64,000 nucleotides of DNA, from positions 248,001-312,000 of the forward strand of contig JASBTM010000017.1 of assembly GCA_030148425.1 (NCBI GenBank), written 5' to 3'. The notes beneath the pieces were generated by a model. The model ran no database searches. It saw only the letters and a program-made list of their open reading frames with translations, and was not told the origin of the DNA. The translations under genes and the position numbers were made by a program. Source of the stretch: Hyphomicrobium sp. Lineage in GTDB: Bacteria > Pseudomonadota > Alphaproteobacteria > Rhizobiales > Hyphomicrobiaceae. Positions 1-10,541 of this stretch are shown here, one piece after another. Numbering within the stretch: position 1 is the first letter of the stretch; each line of letters starts with the position of its first letter.

Positions 1-810
1 ACGGCCGAATTGCGCGAAGATGGTGTTCACCAGCTCGGCGATGCTGACCTCATCTTCCGTTCCGATATGGTAGGTTTCCCGATGTGCCCCCTTGCTCGCC
101 GCAAGAAGGAGGCCGTCGATGAAGTCATCTATATATACAAAGGATCGCGTCTGGGATCCGTCACCTTGAATTTCAAAAGGGACATCTCCCGTCGGGTGCC
201 GGGCAATCTGCTTAGCCGCGCGTGCCGTCAACTGAGGGATAACGTGCTCCTCGCCCATGTCCGCGCCGTACACGTTGTGCGGCCGGAATACGATCAACTG
301 CTTGAAGACGTCGCGCAGGTAATTCGCGACGATGATTTCCGAAATTAATTTTGAGCCGCCATACGAAAACCGGGGATTCCACGGATCGGGTATTGAGAGC
401 GACACTTCCTCTGGCGTCGGAACGATGGACGCCGATTGATAAGCCTCCGACGATGAGGCCAGGACAAATTCTTCTACGCCGTTCGCACGGGCAGCGTCGA
501 GGATGGCGAACAGGCCACGGATGCCGACATCGAGAACGACATCCGGTCGCCGGTAAAAGTTCTCGGTGCCATTCAAAGCCGCGAGATGCAAAATCGAATC
601 CACGCCTTGCGCGGCCTCGATCATCGCATTCGTATCGCGGATATCGCAGCGAAACATTTCGAAGCGTCCGCTGATATCTGCCAAACGGCTGGACCTTCCG
701 CGCAAGTCATTGTCGACGACACGGACGCGGTGGCCGTCCTTCACCAGACGGCGCACAAGATACGAGCCGATGAATCCGGTGCCACCGGTGACGAGGTAAG
801 ACCGCTTCAT
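1..810 (-). CDS. NAD-dependent epimerase/dehydratase, 3' end outside window
   Basis: This is an extended-SDR nucleotide-sugar epimerase or dehydratase; 270 codons are visible and the C-terminus lies beyond position 1. Residues 8-15 are TGGTGFIG, the NAD-binding glycine motif, and Tyr150-x3-Lys154 (YGGSK) is the catalytic pair. RPHNVYG near 176-182 is typical of UDP-glucose 4-epimerase-like enzymes. Its ATG overlaps the stop of the dehydrogenase before it by four bases (ATGA), so the two are probably translationally coupled. Role inferred: sugar-nucleotide supply for surface polysaccharide. The exact substrate cannot be read from the sequence. Confidence 0.85.
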   Translation of the reverse strand, partial: MKRSYLVTGGTGFIGSYLVRRLVKDGHRVRVVDNDLRGRSSRLADISGRFEMFRCDIRDTNAMIEAAQGVDSILHLAALNGTENFYRRPDVVLDVGIRGLFAILDAARANGVEEFVLASSSEAYQSASIVPTPEEVSLSIPDPWNPRFSYGGSKLISEIIVANYLRDVFKQLIVFRPHNVYGADMGEEHVIPQLTARAAKQIARHPTGDVPFEIQGDGSQTRSFVYIDDFIDGLLLAASKGAHRETYHIGTEDEVSIAELVNTIFAQFGR

Positions 811-2153
811 GCGAATTCCATTTTTTCCCGGCCCAACGCCATAAAACGCACGCGTGCGGGGAGTGTATCGGCGGCGACGTCATGCATATTCCAAAGATCG
901 TAGACGAGCGCGGGATTCGACATTCGTTTCGTTGATGTCGTGAGGTCGAGATTCTGCAGTTCGATGTGGTTCGTCAGCAGGAATGCGATGTCGGCGCCAT
1001 CAAAGGCGTCATCGACAGAGGACGCGGCCGAAAATCCAAATGCGCTTTCCGTGACGTAGCGCGGCACCACAGGGTCGTAGCCTCTGAATTCTGCATCGGG
1101 AAAAACCTCTTTGAGCGCTCTATAAATCGGAAAAGCCATGCTTCCGCGCAGATCGTCCGTAGCAGGCGTTCCCTTGAACGCTAGACCGAGCAAAGAAATC
1201 CTGGGATAGCGCGCGAAACCTTCGATACGATGAGCCGCGTCATGGGCCATTGCCGCTACTTGATTTGGCTGAAACTCGTTCGTTAGCCTAGCCGCGTGGG
1301 TGACGGGCATTTCGATCCCGAAACGCCGCGCCGATTCGACCAAGATATGAGGGTCTTTCTCGAGGCAGGGACCGCCGACGGGTCCGGGCATCGGCACATT
1401 CGTGCGCGGATATCCTAGCTTTCCCGCGCGAATGATCTCGGCCGCCGAAAGCCCGGCCTTGCCGCAAAGTTTCGCAATCTCATTGGCGAAGCCAAAGCTC
1501 ACGTCGCGATAGGTATTGTCGACGAGCTTCACCAATTCCGCGGCTTCGAGCGACGACAGCGCCACCGTCGTCGGCGTCATTCTGTTGAACAACATCTGGC
1601 AACGACGGCGCGTGCCACGATCATCGGCTCCGATAATCTGGGGCAGCTCGTTGAGTTCGAGCAGCGCACGTCCCTCCAAAGTTCGTTCTGGGCAAACGGC
1701 GAGCTGATAGGATTTTCCGGAGGAATCTAGAATGGGCGCCACGATCTCGCGCGCGGTTCCGAGTTTGACAGTCGAACGTAGAATGACGAGAGTTCCGTCT
1801 TTCATCGTTCTTGCGACTTCAGTTGCTGCATCCGCCGCCATGTCGATGCGGGCGGTTCCATCCGGCCCTAAGGGCGTTCCGACGGTGATGATGTAAACGT
1901 CCGCGTCGAAATCCAACGGTGGCGTCGCGAAAATCTTGAGATGGTTGCGAGCCATCACTCTTTCGAGTTTTTGATCGAGCCGTGGCTCCCAAAAATGGGC
2001 TTTACGCTGCAGCAGCGTCTCGACGACGTCCGCGCGCCGCTCGACGCCCGCCACGGAAAATCCAGAGTCGGCCATGGCGACCGCGAGCGTCAGCCCGACG
2101 TACCCCATACCGATGACGCAAATTCTCTGGTCCGGAAAAATCTCGATAGTCAT
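807..2153 (-). CDS. UDP-sugar 6-dehydrogenase (UDP-glucose/GDP-mannose dehydrogenase family)
   Basis: This 448-aa enzyme should oxidise the C6 hydroxyl of a nucleotide sugar to a carboxylate with NAD. Residues 15-20 (GMGYVG) form the Rossmann motif, and Cys263 in GGPCLEKD matches the catalytic cysteine of the GGxCxxKD signature. CPERTLEG near 154-161 resembles the WecC/WbpA branch acting on N-acetylated UDP-hexosamines more than plain UDP-glucose dehydrogenase. I chose the ATG at 2153 because GTGAAGG lies just upstream and the protein then begins close to the Rossmann strand; an in-frame start at 2258 would add 35 unconserved residues. It is coupled to the downstream epimerase by an ATGA overlap. 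Confidence 0.88.
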   Translation of the reverse strand: MTIEIFPDQRICVIGMGYVGLTLAVAMADSGFSVAGVERRADVVETLLQRKAHFWEPRLDQKLERVMARNHLKIFATPPLDFDADVYIITVGTPLGPDGTARIDMAADAATEVARTMKDGTLVILRSTVKLGTAREIVAPILDSSGKSYQLAVCPERTLEGRALLELNELPQIIGADDRGTRRRCQMLFNRMTPTTVALSSLEAAELVKLVDNTYRDVSFGFANEIAKLCGKAGLSAAEIIRAGKLGYPRTNVPMPGPVGGPCLEKDPHILVESARRFGIEMPVTHAARLTNEFQPNQVAAMAHDAAHRIEGFARYPRISLLGLAFKGTPATDDLRGSMAFPIYRALKEVFPDAEFRGYDPVVPRYVTESAFGFSAASSVDDAFDGADIAFLLTNHIELQNLDLTTSTKRMSNPALVYDLWNMHDVAADTLPARVRFMALGREKMEFA

Positions 2154-2384
2154 CGATGCCTTCACCAAATGATCGGCGCGCGGCGAGTTCCGAGGCGGCG
2201 AAAAGTGAGCACCATCGATGGTCGGTCGACCGCGATGATGTTTAGCGACTTGAAACAAGCATCCTGCGAAGCGCGACCACCGAGACGCGACATGACGATC
2301 GGCGACGAAAACGTTCGTCTCCGCGAAGTTATCCGCTCTCTACCCGACGCAATCCCCGGCGCCCGCGCAACCGCAGACATTCAA

Positions 2385-2413
2385 TCTATAGTTGTTAAAA
2401 TCTATATTTGCAA
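2385..2413 (-). promoter_or_regulatory. Candidate sigma-70 promoter for the UDP-sugar dehydrogenase
   Basis: The 343-base gap between the dehydrogenase and the GDP-fucose synthase has an AT-rich core. On the minus strand TTGCAA (2413-2408) and TATAGA (2390-2385) are separated by 17 bases. This would give a leader of about 225 nt before the start at 2153. I see no gene or riboswitch in the rest of the gap. Confidence 0.4.
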
Positions 2414-2496
2414 TCTTAATAAGTGCAATAGGTCTGCGTCACAACCCATTGATTTTTGGAGGGCCGTGGCGCCGGGATAGATGATTGGCTCCCGCA

Positions 2497-3453
2497 TCAC
2501 GCCGCTCGCAAGATCTCGCGGTTCCTATCGTACCAGTCGTAGGTTGTGGCGATGCCTTCGCGCAGAGCGATTTTCGGCGACCAGCCGAGGTTTAGCAGCC
2601 GCGAGGAATCCATAAGCTTCCGAGGGGTCCCATCAGGCTTGGAGCGGTCCAATTTTATCGTGCCGCCGAAGCCAACAATCTCGCTCACGATCTGAGCTAA
2701 CTCCCGAATCTCGACGTCGTCGCCGACGCCGACATTGATGTGATCGGCATCCGAATAATTCTCCATCAAGAAGACGAGTGCGTCGGCGAGGTCATCTACG
2801 TGCATGAACTCACGCCTCGGCGTTCCGCTTCCCCAAAGAACGACGTCCGGCGAACCGCTGTATTTGGCGTCGTCGAATTTGCGGATCAGGGCCGGCAGAA
2901 CATGGCTCGACGTCAGGCTGAAGTTATCGCGCGGTCCGTAAAGATTGGTCGGCATCGCCGATATGAAATCGCGCCCGTGCTGGCTGCGATAGGCTTGGCA
3001 TAATTTAATTCCGGCGATTTTCGCGATGGCATACCATTCGTTCGTCGGTTCCAGCGGGCCTGTTAAAAGTGCGCTCTCGCGGATCGGTTGTTCGGCAAAC
3101 TTGGGATAGATGCACGACGATCCAAGGAAGAGAAGCTTCGACACTCCGGCGACATGCGCCCCATTGATGATGTTCGCTTCGATCATGAGATTATCGTAGA
3201 GGAAGTCGGCGGGATGCGTGGCGTTCGCGAGGATTCCGCCGACTTTTGCGGCTGCTAGAAAAACCGCGTCCGGCTTGGCCTTCGCCATCCACTCCGTCAC
3301 GGCAGCCTGGTCTCGCAAATCCGCCTGCGCGCGCTCCGACGTCAGAATTGTGCAATCGCTGCGCGCTTCGAGCGCGGCGACGATCGCCGATCCGACCATG
3401 CCGAGATGGCCCGCCACCCAGATCCTCTTGCCTGCCAGCGAAAACTTTTGCAT
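2497..3453 (-). CDS. fcl: GDP-L-fucose synthase
   Basis: This 318-aa short-chain dehydrogenase should convert GDP-4-keto-6-deoxymannose to GDP-L-fucose (epimerisation and NADPH reduction). The N-terminal [10 protein letters not shown] is the typical nucleotide-binding loop of this family, where most epimerases have GGxGxx[11 protein letters not shown] and YAIAKIAG supply the catalytic Ser/Cys and Tyr-x3-Lys. Length is as expected. The partner GDP-mannose 4,6-dehydratase (gmd), often adjacent, is not in this window. Same strand as the two sugar genes that follow, but the AT-rich 343-base gap suggests separate transcription. Confidence 0.92.
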   Translation of the reverse strand: MQKFSLAGKRIWVAGHLGMVGSAIVAALEARSDCTILTSERAQADLRDQAAVTEWMAKAKPDAVFLAAAKVGGILANATHPADFLYDNLMIEANIINGAHVAGVSKLLFLGSSCIYPKFAEQPIRESALLTGPLEPTNEWYAIAKIAGIKLCQAYRSQHGRDFISAMPTNLYGPRDNFSLTSSHVLPALIRKFDDAKYSGSPDVVLWGSGTPRREFMHVDDLADALVFLMENYSDADHINVGVGDDVEIRELAQIVSEIVGFGGTIKLDRSKPDGTPRKLMDSSRLLNLGWSPKIALREGIATTYDWYDRNREILRAA

Positions 3454-3689
3454 TGGCCCCTCGCTTTCAAATCAAGGGTAATTCAGAGCCACATACGCAG
3501 CAAGCCGACGAAGACATTTGCGGACAGGAACGATTTTAAGCGTCGGGAGCGGCCACTTCCGGCATTGCCCAACGCGACTGGCGTGCCCGAGTCTATTCGT
3601 CGGCGGCCGTTCCGACTGTCATAAGATTGGCATACGGCGCAGAGATGGATTATCGAATCTCCCGCCCAATCATTCCCATCCGGACAGAC

Positions 3690-4406
3690 ATGCGCTTCAT
3701 CGAGACTTTCCATCTGATCCCGTTTCTCGACACGGTGGTGAGCTACGTCTCCGCCTTTGTCTTCGGTACGCTGATCGGACTCGAACGGCAGTTCCGGCAG
3801 CGGAATGCAGGCCTCAGAACGAATGTTCTTGTGGCCATCGGCGCGGCGGGATTCGTCGATCTTGCGCAGGGACTGACGGGAGACGAAGGCGCGGTGCGCG
3901 TCATTGCCTACGTCGTCTCGGGTATCGGCTTCCTCGGCGCCGGCGTCATCATGAAAGAAGGATTGAACGTCCGCGGCCTCAACACCGCGGCGACGCTCTG
4001 GTGCTCGGCGGCGGTCGGAGCTTATGCGGGTGTCGACAAGATCGCGGAGGCGGCTCTGATGACGTTTTTCGTGATCGCTTGCAACACGATGTTGCGGCCG
4101 CTGGTCAGCATGATCAACCGTATTCCGCTCAAGTCGGAAAGCATCGAAGCGACGTACTCGGTACACGTGACGACAGAGACGGAGCATGTAGATGTCGTTC
4201 GGGAAGCGATGAAGCATCTCCTAAAGGGCGGCAGCTATCCCGTCGCCGAGATCGATGTCGTCGAGCGGCGAGACGATCAGACGGAAATCGTCGCGACGCT
4301 TACAAGCACGGAAGTCGATGCGGACGAACTCGACGACATCATCCGCCGCATTCGCAATCTGCCGAACGTTACGCACGCCTCGTGGACTGCGAGCACGCAG
4401 TCATAA
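3690..4406 (+). CDS. MgtC/SapB family inner-membrane protein
   Basis: A membrane protein of 238 residues with the MgtC N-terminal domain: hydrophobic segments, GTLIGLERQFRQRNAGLRTN, and GIGFLGAGVIMKEG, all characteristic of the family. The last 90 residues form a soluble ACT-like regulatory domain, as in longer MgtC proteins. MgtC proteins are linked to growth at low magnesium and, in Salmonella, to modulation of F1Fo ATPase; the role here is not shown. I chose the ATG at 3690; an upstream in-frame ATG at 3627 would add 21 residues unlike the family. I saw no clear M-box-like leader in the 236 bases upstream. Confidence 0.85.
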   Translation: MRFIETFHLIPFLDTVVSYVSAFVFGTLIGLERQFRQRNAGLRTNVLVAIGAAGFVDLAQGLTGDEGAVRVIAYVVSGIGFLGAGVIMKEGLNVRGLNTAATLWCSAAVGAYAGVDKIAEAALMTFFVIACNTMLRPLVSMINRIPLKSESIEATYSVHVTTETEHVDVVREAMKHLLKGGSYPVAEIDVVERRDDQTEIVATLTSTEVDADELDDIIRRIRNLPNVTHASWTASTQS

Positions 4407-4476
4407 GCGGCCCGGTGCTGAAGCTTCGCCCGCTCGACGCGGCGTAAGCCGATTCAAAAGTGGCCAAGCGGACCGG

Positions 4477-5595
4477 CTAGGCCAAAAACTTTCTGAAGCT
4501 TCTGATCGAGAGCCAAAACAATATGGCACCGATCGCCAGCAGCGCGATAAGCTGCGGCCACACGACATCAAGGCCGCTGCCGCGAAATAGAATGGACTGC
4601 GCCAGCATGATGAAATGCGTATTCGGTGCGGCCAGCATGATCCCTTGAATAATCGGCGGCATGCTTTCGCGGGGCGTCACACCTCCCGAGAGTACCTGCA
4701 GCGGAATAAGAACCAGGATCAGAAGCATGCCGAACTGGGGCATCGATCCGGCCCTCGTCGCGAGAAAAATGCCCAAAGCCGTCATTGCGAAAATATCCAG
4801 CGCTGCGCCCACCAGAAAAAGCGGCATGGAGCCATTGATGGGAACGCTGAGAAGACCTTGGACGACGAAGATCAGCGAGAGACTCGAGGCGATCAACACA
4901 ACCAGGCCCATCGACCATATCTTGCTCACCAGAATCTCGAACGGCGTGACCGGCATGACGAGCAAATGCTCGATCGTTCCGTGCTCGCGCTCTCGGATGA
5001 GGGCAGCGCCTGTCAGGATGATCGACAGCATCGTAATAGACATGATGACATTGGTGATCGCCCCGAACCAGATTTTGCTGAGTTCGGGATTGTAACGGGC
5101 GCGCAGCGCCAGTTCGACCGGCACGTTACTCGCCGAGCGATAACGATTTAGAAATTCGCTGATCTCTCCCAACAGGATCGCTTGTATATAACCTCCGCCC
5201 GTGAAGGCCTGCGTCATACGCGTTGCATCGATATTGAGCTGGATCGTCGGAGATCTTCCCGCAAGGAGGTCTCGTTGGAAGTCGGGTGGAATATCAAGAG
5301 CGAAGGTGTCGGCCCCGGCGTCCATACGCCGGTCCATCTCCGACTGACTGATTAGCCGGGGCGCACTGAAATACGGCGGATAGAATGCGGTGACGACACG
5401 CGAGGATACAGGCGACTGGTCTTCATCGACGATCGCTATCGCTGCATGGTTGAGCGTTTCGGGAAGAGCGCGGGAGGCCGTATAGATGGAGACGGAGAAT
5501 GCGTAGACGATGAGGAACAGCATCATGCTGTCACGCGACAGTCCGCGGAGTTCTTTGATGCCAAGCTGGATGATGTTCGCAAGGCGCATCGTCAT
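4477..5595 (-). CDS. yhhJ: ABC-2 type transport permease (YhhJ-like)
   Basis: The 372-aa membrane subunit has one N-terminal transmembrane helix, a long periplasmic domain (about 45-175) and five to six C-terminal helices containing [21 protein letters not shown], the ABC-2 exporter signature region. Its ATG overlaps the end of the rbbA-like gene by four bases. It pairs with the permease half of that protein to make an exporter fed by the HlyD-like subunit two genes upstream. Gene order matches yhiI-rbbA(yhiH)-yhhJ of E. coli. Substrate unknown. Confidence 0.82.
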   Translation of the reverse strand: MTMRLANIIQLGIKELRGLSRDSMMLFLIVYAFSVSIYTASRALPETLNHAAIAIVDEDQSPVSSRVVTAFYPPYFSAPRLISQSEMDRRMDAGADTFALDIPPDFQRDLLAGRSPTIQLNIDATRMTQAFTGGGYIQAILLGEISEFLNRYRSASNVPVELALRARYNPELSKIWFGAITNVIMSITMLSIILTGAALIREREHGTIEHLLVMPVTPFEILVSKIWSMGLVVLIASSLSLIFVVQGLLSVPINGSMPLFLVGAALDIFAMTALGIFLATRAGSMPQFGMLLILVLIPLQVLSGGVTPRESMPPIIQGIMLAAPNTHFIMLAQSILFRGSGLDVVWPQLIALLAIGAILFWLSIRSFRKFLA

Positions 5596-8363
5596 ACCGC
5601 CTGCTTCCTGAGAAACGCCGCGCCGAGACCAAGCAGCACCGGGATGGCGATCACCAGTGCGAGATAGGCGTCCGTCAGATCACCGAATCCTAGCGCCTTG
5701 GAAAAGGTTCCGCGCGAGATCGTCACGAAATAGCTCGCCGGATAAATGTTTCCGATATATGCGCCCGCACCCTGGAGCGATGATACGGGATCTATCAATC
5801 CGGAATATTGGATGGATGGTATGAGCGTGACCAACATCGTGCCGAAAATAGCGGCGATCTGGCTGGTCATGAAGGAGGACACGACGAGGCCCATTCCGGT
5901 CGATACGATGACGTATAAAAATGCACCGAACGTCAGAGCCAGGAAGCTTCCCGTGAACGGCACGCGAAATACGAACATCGCGAACGCCGCGAGAAGAAAG
6001 AAATTCAGCATCGCAAGCAAGACGTAAGGGATCTGCTTGCCTAGAAGGAATTCCCATCTCGTCACGGGCGTCACATAGAAATTGATGATAGAGCCAAGCT
6101 CTTTCTCGCGCACGATGCTCAAAACCGTCAACATGGCCGGTATCATCATCAGAAGAAGCGGGATGACCGCAGGGGCCATTGCAACGAGACTTTTGACGTC
6201 TGGGTTATAGCGATATCGCAAAGCGACCTGGAATGTGCCCTTCGTGGCGGCGTCGCCATAAAGTTCGCGGGCCTTCTTCGTCAGCCATTCGACGTGGATT
6301 TGTTGAAGGTAGCTGCTGATGGTGTCCCCACGCATCGGCATGGCACCGTCGATCCAGGCGCCGATTTCTACGGCGCGGCCACGGGCGACGTCGCGCGCGA
6401 AGCCAGGCGGAAACTCGAGCACCATGCTCAGCTCTCCGTTACCCATGTGCCGGTCGAGGTCGCGGTAATCCGTAACGGGTGGTTTTTCGGTGAAATAGCG
6501 CGAACCGGCGATATCATGGGCGTAGTCTCGGCTGACGGTCGTATCGTCCCGATCGAGAACGGCGAATGTCAGATTGTCGACATCCAGGTTTATGCCGTAA
6601 CCGATCACGAACATCAGAAGCACACTGCCTATCGTTGCCAAGGTGGCGCGGATTGGATCCCGGCTCAGTTCAAGCGACTCGCGCTGCGTATAGGCGAACA
6701 TCCGCCTGAAGCTGAAACCCTCGTATCGGCCGACGAGCGATTTCGAACTGGCTTCGAAGCTGGTTTCGGGCTGGGCCTTTTCCGGTTCGACGGCTGCTGT
6801 CTTATTCGGCTCGCCGATGGCTTCCTGCAGATAAGAAATGAAGGCGTCTTCAAGGGTCCCGGCTTTGCGCCGCTCGATGATGGACCCAGGCGTATCGCTG
6901 ACGAGAACGCGGCCCGCGTGCATCAACGAGATCCGGTCGCAGCGCTCGGCTTCATTCATGAAGTGCGTCGAGATGAAAATGGTTACGTTGTCGTTGCGCG
7001 ATAGATCGGCAAGGATCTGCCAGAATTGATCCCGTGCGACGGGATCAACGCCTGATGTTGGTTCGTCCAGAATGAGCAGCTCAGGCGAATGGATCATCGC
7101 CACCGCGAGCGAAAGCCGCTGCCGAATGCCGAGCGGAAGACCGTCGGGCAGCGCATCCATCACGTCCGTGAGACTGAAGCGCTGCGCGACTTCGGCGATC
7201 CGGGGGGCGATACTTTCGCTCTCCATACCGAATAACCGAGCGTGGAGGTCGAGATTTTGGACTACCGTCAGCTCGGAGTAGAGCGAGAACGCTTGTGACA
7301 TGTAGCCGACGCGGCGGCGCACAGCCATGTCATTGGGATCGACGGGATGCCCGAACAGCTTTACGTCTCCCGCGCTCGCCGGGAGCAGACCGGTGAGCAT
7401 TTTCATCGTCGTTGTCTTGCCGCAGCCGTTTGAACCGAGAAAGCCGAAGATCTCGCCGCGAGCGATGCGAAAGCTGACGTCATCGACGGCGGTGAAACTA
7501 CCGAATCTCATCGTCAAATGATTGGCTTCGATGGCGACGGTGTCGTGCTCACCCAGATGACGTGGCGGGATGACGACCTCGACGTGGTTCTTGCGCTCTT
7601 CTTCAGGAAGCAGAGAAATAAAAGCTGCGTCCAGATTGGTGGTGCCAGTGGTCGCGAGAAGGTCGGCAGGCGTACCGGCAGCCAAAACCTTTCCGGCGTC
7701 CATCGCGATCAACCAATCGAAGCGCTCCGCCTCTTCCATGTAGGCCGTCGCGACCAGGACGCTCATACCGCTGCGGCCGCGGCGAATGCTGTCGATAAGC
7801 TCCCAGAATTGCCGGCGTGACAATGGGTCGACGCCTGTCGTTGGCTCGTCGAGGATCAGGAACGCAGGGTCATGGATCAAAGCGCAACAGAGACCGAGCT
7901 TTTGCTTCATGCCGCCGGAGAGCTTGCCCGCGGGCCTGTCGCTGAACGGCGCGAGGCCGGTTCTGTCGAGAAGTTCTGAAATGCGCTCCGTGCGCTCGAC
8001 GCTATCCAGTCCGAACAGTCGACCGAAGAAATCGACATTCTCGAAGACGGAGAGCGTCGGATAGAGATTCTTGCCGAGTCCCTGTGGCATGTATGCGATT
8101 TGCGGACACGTCTGTCTGCGGTGATGCGCGTCCGCCATATCGCCGCCGAGCACCGATATGTGCCCGCGCTGAATCTTCCGGGCGCCAGCAAGGAGCGACA
8201 GGAGAGTGGACTTTCCGACGCCGTCGGGACCGATTAGCCCGGCCATGCAGCCGGACGGTATATCGAGCGTGACGCCGTCGAGCGCCAGAGTCTTGCCGTA
8301 AGCGAGGCTAACGCGTTCGAGGCGGGCGACGGGAGGCAATGCGTTCGGCGGCCCGCTCGTCAT
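5592..8363 (-). CDS. rbbA: Fused ABC ATPase-ATPase-permease (RbbA/YhiH-like)
   Basis: A 923-aa protein with three modules: a first ABC ATPase (about 12-240; Walker [18 protein letters not shown], Walker [13 protein letters not shown]), a second (about 280-510; [21 protein letters not shown]) and an ABC-2 membrane domain (about 560-920). The second ATPase has LPLGIRQR where the LSGG signature should be, so one composite ATP site may be weak. E. coli RbbA was named as a ribosome-associated ATPase, but the operon context here argues for an exporter. The ATG at 8363 overlaps the stop of the HlyD gene (ATGA) and fits better than one ten codons upstream. Confidence 0.85.
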   Translation of the reverse strand: MTSGPPNALPPVARLERVSLAYGKTLALDGVTLDIPSGCMAGLIGPDGVGKSTLLSLLAGARKIQRGHISVLGGDMADAHHRRQTCPQIAYMPQGLGKNLYPTLSVFENVDFFGRLFGLDSVERTERISELLDRTGLAPFSDRPAGKLSGGMKQKLGLCCALIHDPAFLILDEPTTGVDPLSRRQFWELIDSIRRGRSGMSVLVATAYMEEAERFDWLIAMDAGKVLAAGTPADLLATTGTTNLDAAFISLLPEEERKNHVEVVIPPRHLGEHDTVAIEANHLTMRFGSFTAVDDVSFRIARGEIFGFLGSNGCGKTTTMKMLTGLLPASAGDVKLFGHPVDPNDMAVRRRVGYMSQAFSLYSELTVVQNLDLHARLFGMESESIAPRIAEVAQRFSLTDVMDALPDGLPLGIRQRLSLAVAMIHSPELLILDEPTSGVDPVARDQFWQILADLSRNDNVTIFISTHFMNEAERCDRISLMHAGRVLVSDTPGSIIERRKAGTLEDAFISYLQEAIGEPNKTAAVEPEKAQPETSFEASSKSLVGRYEGFSFRRMFAYTQRESLELSRDPIRATLATIGSVLLMFVIGYGINLDVDNLTFAVLDRDDTTVSRDYAHDIAGSRYFTEKPPVTDYRDLDRHMGNGELSMVLEFPPGFARDVARGRAVEIGAWIDGAMPMRGDTISSYLQQIHVEWLTKKARELYGDAATKGTFQVALRYRYNPDVKSLVAMAPAVIPLLLMMIPAMLTVLSIVREKELGSIINFYVTPVTRWEFLLGKQIPYVLLAMLNFFLLAAFAMFVFRVPFTGSFLALTFGAFLYVIVSTGMGLVVSSFMTSQIAAIFGTMLVTLIPSIQYSGLIDPVSSLQGAGAYIGNIYPASYFVTISRGTFSKALGFGDLTDAYLALVIAIPVLLGLGAAFLRKQAV

Positions 8364-9529
8364 TGCGCGAGCTTTCCTTGAAACGCGGGCCACTGCGCAT
8401 CGGAAGTCAGCTTGACGTATGCGACGCCAGGCAGGCCGGTCTTCACCTTCCGAATGTATTTGCGAAGGAGTTCGGGCGGGATTTGCGCCTTGATGCGGAA
8501 CATCAGCTTCAGGCGCTCTTCCTCCGTCTCGACGCTCTTAGGCGTGAATTGCGCGACGTCGGCGACGAAAGTGGCCTTCGCAGGGATCACGTACTGGGGC
8601 GCCGCATCGAGGACAAGCCGGATATCCGCGCCCATGGCTACCTGGCCAGCTTCGGCGGCAGGCAGGAAGAACGTCATGTAGACATCGCTGAGGTCGATCA
8701 TGTTGAGCACGCGGCCGCCTGCGGATAGCACCTCGCCAAGCTGCGCTACGCGATATTGGACGCGACCGTCGCGCGGGGCTCTCAACGTGCTGTCGTCAAT
8801 GTCGGCCGTGATACTCTCGATCGCCGCGCGAGCCGCGTCGACGGCGGCGCCCGCGTCAATCACCTGCGCCTTTGACGAGCTGATCGCAGCTTCCGAAGCC
8901 GCAAGCTGAGCTTTCGCCGCGGCCACGGCAGCCGTCGCTGCGTCTGCGTTGGCGCGGTCATCATCGAGCACTTGCTGCGAAACGACGTTTGTCTTGATCA
9001 ACTCTTCCGAGCGCTTGAGCTTGCTCTTGGCGGCATCGAGTTCCGCCCCGCGTTGCGCGATAACGGCGACGGCAGCGTTCTTTTCCGCTTCACGCTGCGT
9101 GACGAGGCTCTTGGCCGTGTCGACACCGATTTCCGACCGATGAAGCTGCGCCTCGGCCTGTCGGCGCTGCGCCTCGAGCTGGGCGGTATCCATTCGGGCG
9201 ACGACCTCTCCGGCGGTGACGAAATCGCCTTCGTCGACGAAGAGCTCTTTGATGCGGCCCGGAATCTTTGAAGCGATGTCGATCTCGACGGCTTCGATAC
9301 GTCCGTTGCCCTTGGCTATGCCCGCGGGAAGATCGCTGGTTAGAAATTCCTTCCAGGCAAGATACCCCAGGACCGCGGCGGCCAATGCGATGAGGATCAC
9401 AGCATCCCGGCCAACGCGCGCCGCGAGGCTCTTGGCCCCTGTCGTAATTCCTTCATGCTTGAGTGTTTGTAGCCAACTAAGGCGCGGTGCCGGTTGTTGG
9501 GGAGCCTTGCTGGTCTGGGGATCGGACAT
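8360..9529 (-). CDS. yhiI: HlyD-family periplasmic adaptor (YhiI-like)
   Basis: This 389-aa membrane-fusion protein has a short cytoplasmic N-terminus, one transmembrane helix (about 40-60), a biotinyl-lipoyl half domain ([17 protein letters not shown]), a long alpha-helical hairpin rich in Ala/Glu/Lys (about 100-230) and a C-terminal beta-barrel. Such adaptors link inner-membrane exporters to an outer-membrane channel. The start at 9529 has AGGAAAA nine bases upstream. First gene of a three-gene, overlapping operon with the rbbA- and yhhJ-like genes; no TolC-type channel is encoded nearby. Confidence 0.85.
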   Translation of the reverse strand: MSDPQTSKAPQQPAPRLSWLQTLKHEGITTGAKSLAARVGRDAVILIALAAAVLGYLAWKEFLTSDLPAGIAKGNGRIEAVEIDIASKIPGRIKELFVDEGDFVTAGEVVARMDTAQLEAQRRQAEAQLHRSEIGVDTAKSLVTQREAEKNAAVAVIAQRGAELDAAKSKLKRSEELIKTNVVSQQVLDDDRANADAATAAVAAAKAQLAASEAAISSSKAQVIDAGAAVDAARAAIESITADIDDSTLRAPRDGRVQYRVAQLGEVLSAGGRVLNMIDLSDVYMTFFLPAAEAGQVAMGADIRLVLDAAPQYVIPAKATFVADVAQFTPKSVETEEERLKLMFRIKAQIPPELLRKYIRKVKTGLPGVAYVKLTSDAQWPAFQGKLAQ

Positions 9530-9825
9530 GCACTTTTCCTGAGGTTTGGAAAAGGTTGTTGCCCTGCTCCAGATCAACCTTCGTTGACTTGGCGCAACCC
9601 CGAGAGGTGAATTGAATTGGTCCGGACAAAAGGCGCCAGGGCTTGCGCGCGAGACATCACTTCGAGCCTCGAAGGCGAAGCAATGCCACCGAATGCGCTC
9701 CTCTTCCCCCTAAGAAGTCGAAGCCGCGAATATTTTCTCTTCCGAAGTCACGGATTTTTAGTCGAAACGGAACAAGTTGGACGGATTCCGAGTTTGCCCC
9801 TCATCGCGCTCCGGAGACGCTCTCT
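9530..9825. other. Intergenic, divergent promoter region
   Basis: The 296 bases between the HlyD-like gene (minus) and the small membrane gene (plus) must hold the promoter of the exporter operon. I could not pick a convincing -35/-10 pair, and I see no gene, riboswitch or repeat in it. Confidence 0.4.
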
Positions 9826-9972
9826 ATGCCCTACGCCTTCTATGCGGTCCTCAACGTGCTCCCGCAGATCGCACTCGCTGCCGTTCTTCCCATCGCTGGG
9901 ATTGCTTTTGTGAGCTACCTGATCAAAGTCACTCGCCCCGAGGGTGCGGGAAAACCCGTCGCTGCCGAATAA
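9826..9972 (+). CDS. Small membrane protein, 48 aa
   Basis: A 48-residue protein with a single hydrophobic stretch (about 5-31) and a basic, proline-containing C-terminal tail ending PEGAGKPVAAE. The ATG is preceded by GGAGA at a good distance, and the frame continues upstream without a better start. It stands alone, convergent with the MOSC gene. I do not recognise a family; the call rests on the ribosome-binding site and the clean membrane-anchor composition. Confidence 0.45.
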   Translation: MPYAFYAVLNVLPQIALAAVLPIAGIAFVSYLIKVTRPEGAGKPVAAE

Positions 9973-10005
9973 AGGCTTTCTCTAACGTAGAGCGCCGGAC
10001 GCTGG

Positions 10006-10527
10006 TCAACCTTCCGTTGCGGCAGGCTCGTCGATGCGTTCGATACGATCGCCAATCCGCACTTCGCCGCCGATGACGATGCGGGCCGTCAGGCCTCCCC
10101 GGCCGCGAACTGCGTTGTAGCCGCCCGACCCAAGGTTGGCTTCCATCTGGCTGCAGGGCGCGCACTCTCCGCTAATCTCGAGTATCGCCGCGCCGATACG
10201 TAAGCTCCGCCCTTTGAGGGCGATCAGATTTATGCCGCACGTCACGAAATTGCGGCGAAGCAGTTCGGGAGGAACCTCAGGCTTTCCCATAAACGACGCA
10301 ATCGCCGCGAGGTCTTCCGCAGCGATAAGCGTGACTTGGCGGGCGCCGTTTCGTTCGGTTCGGTAGCGATCCCCTTCAATGCCTGTTTGGGCAACGAGGA
10401 GAGCGGACGCCGGCGTGACCATCGCAGCCTGGCGGGAAGGCCTCAGGCCTATCCAAAGAATGCGCCCCGGCCCTATCGGGCCGGAGAGCAGCTGACCTAT
10501 CGTCGATTGCGGATGAAGCGAAGACAC
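10006..10527 (-). CDS. MOSC domain protein
   Basis: A 173-aa MOSC (molybdenum cofactor sulfurase C-terminal) domain protein. It shows GRILWIGLRPSR near the N-terminus, TGIEGDRYR, QVTLIAAEDL, RRNFVTCGINL and GECAPCSQME, the last containing the conserved cysteine thought to carry sulfur or bind Mo-cofactor in the family. No 2Fe-2S or other partner domain is attached. The start is uncertain: a GTG at 10527, 15 bases after the stop of the preceding gene, keeps the whole domain, while the first internal ATG would cut it. Likely cotranscribed with that periplasmic gene. Confidence 0.78.
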   Translation of the reverse strand: MSSLHPQSTIGQLLSGPIGPGRILWIGLRPSRQAAMVTPASALLVAQTGIEGDRYRTERNGARQVTLIAAEDLAAIASFMGKPEVPPELLRRNFVTCGINLIALKGRSLRIGAAILEISGECAPCSQMEANLGSGGYNAVRGRGGLTARIVIGGEVRIGDRIERIDEPAATEG

Positions 10528-10541
10528 CGCGCTCGCGAACT

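Noticed and set aside
3454..3689. A possible magnesium riboswitch (M-box) before the MgtC-like gene
   Set aside because: No recognisable M-box core or strong stacked stems could be read here.
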